From Crocinitomicaceae bacterium (GTDB lineage Bacteria; Bacteroidota; Bacteroidia; Flavobacteriales_D; Crocinitomicaceae): a DNA stretch of 64,000 bases. The stretch covers positions 248,001-312,000 of the forward strand of contig JAGYIR010000010.1 of assembly GCA_018402525.1 (NCBI GenBank), given 5' to 3'. The notes beneath the pieces were generated by a model. That model did no database searches. It was not told the origin of the DNA and saw only the letters and a program-made list of their open reading frames with translations. Numbering within the stretch: position 1 is the first letter of the stretch; each line of letters starts with the position of its first letter. Position numbers and translations under genes: made by a program. Below, piece after piece: positions 63,256-64,000 of the stretch.

Positions 63256-64000
63256 ATGCATCAGACAAACTATCAGCAATGTATGCGTTGTGTCATGGAC
63301 ACTACCGATCCAGAAATCGTTTTTGATGAGAAAGGGGTGTGTAATCTGTGTACGGAGTTTTTGGATAAGCGATCGAAACACAATTATCAAGGAGAAAAGA
63401 GTGCAACTGAGCTCAATGCACTGATTGAACAAATGAAACTTGTAGGAAAAGGCAAGGAGTACGATTGTGTTGTTGGTTTAAGTGGAGGGATTGACAGTTC
63501 TTACGTAGCTTATATTTTAAGCCAGCATGATTTGCGGGTTCTTGGAGTTCACTTGGACAATGGATGGAACTCTGAGGAGGCTGTTATGAACATCAAGAAT
63601 ATTGCGAAGAAGCTCAACATAGATTATGAAAGCTATGTGTTGAATTGGATTGAATTTAAAGACATACAACTTGCATTTTGAAAGCATCAGTACCGGAAGC
63701 AGAAACCCCCACAGACATCGCCATTCAAGCTTCATGGTATTACTTTACAAATAAATATGGTGTAAAGTATATTATCAGTGGAGGCAATTTTGCTACGGAG
63801 GGAATCCTTCCAAAGTTTTGGCATTACAATGCAAAGGACTTAAAGTATTTGAAGGCGATTCACAAGAAATTCGGAACGAAAACCATGCGACATATTCCTA
63901 CGTTTGGCTTTTTGAGAGAGATGTACCAAAAACTAGTTAAAAAAGTAAAGGTCATCTATGTGTTGAATTATGTTCCGTACAATAAATCCGAAGCAATGGA
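63256..64000 (+). pseudogene. N-acetyl sugar amidotransferase (WbpG/PseA type), one-base deletion, 3' end outside window
   Basis: The N-terminus has the paired Cys pattern CMRCVMDTTDPEIVFDEKG then CNLC, and the PP-loop ATP motif GLSGGIDSSYVAYI near residue 74-87. ESYVLNWIEFKDIQLAF ends the first frame. At the T-run 63676-63679 one T is missing: after this the frame continues LKASVPEAETPTDIAIQ, YIISGGNFATEGILPKFWHYN to the window end. In LPS loci this enzyme turns an N-acetyl sugar into an acetamidino sugar using ammonia from HisH/HisF. TACTTTTG at 63220-63227 is a possible promoter box. Confidence 0.9.

Overview
The window comes from a low-GC member of the Bacteroidota, most likely Flavobacteriales close to Fluviicola/Crocinitomicaceae (lineage is inference). 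The signs are several proteins with type IX secretion (T9SS) C-terminal sorting domains of two kinds, the gliding-motility-associated C-terminal domain, a MoxR/DUF58/DUF4350/DUF4129/SpoIIM operon, and many promoter boxes of the Bacteroidota form TAnnTTTG. No rRNA, tRNA or CRISPR array was seen.

Region 1 (1-13.3 kb): a peptide-type ABC substrate-binding lipoprotein cut by the left edge, trpS, plsC, gatC, an M42 aminopeptidase, an SCO1-like protein, an ABC-F ATPase, and two secreted T9SS substrates, one of them a 1563-residue surface protein. Region 2 (13-30.5 kb): xseAB, an AAA/DUF4143 ATPase behind a palindromic tandem repeat, small enzymes and lipoproteins, a large SF1 helicase, cysS, aspS, an acyl-CoA carboxylase beta subunit flanked by two copies of one hairpin, and an L,D-transpeptidase. 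Region 3 (30.5-47.9 kb): a tail-fibre-like S74/T9SS protein, a gliding-type surface protein, a glucuronyl C5-epimerase-like lipoprotein, the MoxR operon, a CocE-type hydrolase, an ECF sigma factor with its probable anti-sigma factor, and a LemA/M48 protease pair.

Region 4 (48-64 kb): pgk, a DUF559 nuclease-like gene inside a repeat array, rlmH, and then a surface-polysaccharide locus. That locus holds an ABC exporter (Wzm/Wzt with a C-terminal glycan-recognition domain), two FkbM methyltransferases, a DUF6625 protein, three glycosyltransferases, and a HisH/HisF/N-acetyl-sugar amidotransferase set that should build an acetamidino sugar rather than histidine. A four-helix-bundle (S23) gene in short repeats splits hisH from hisF.

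Reading frames in the first 48 kb are clean. In the last 16 kb six genes carry eight lesions: four one-base deletions, a one-base insertion, a two-base deletion and two in-frame stops. Because pgk and rlmH are housekeeping genes, sequence error is the simplest explanation. The broken genes were reconstructed across their lesions and are described as such.
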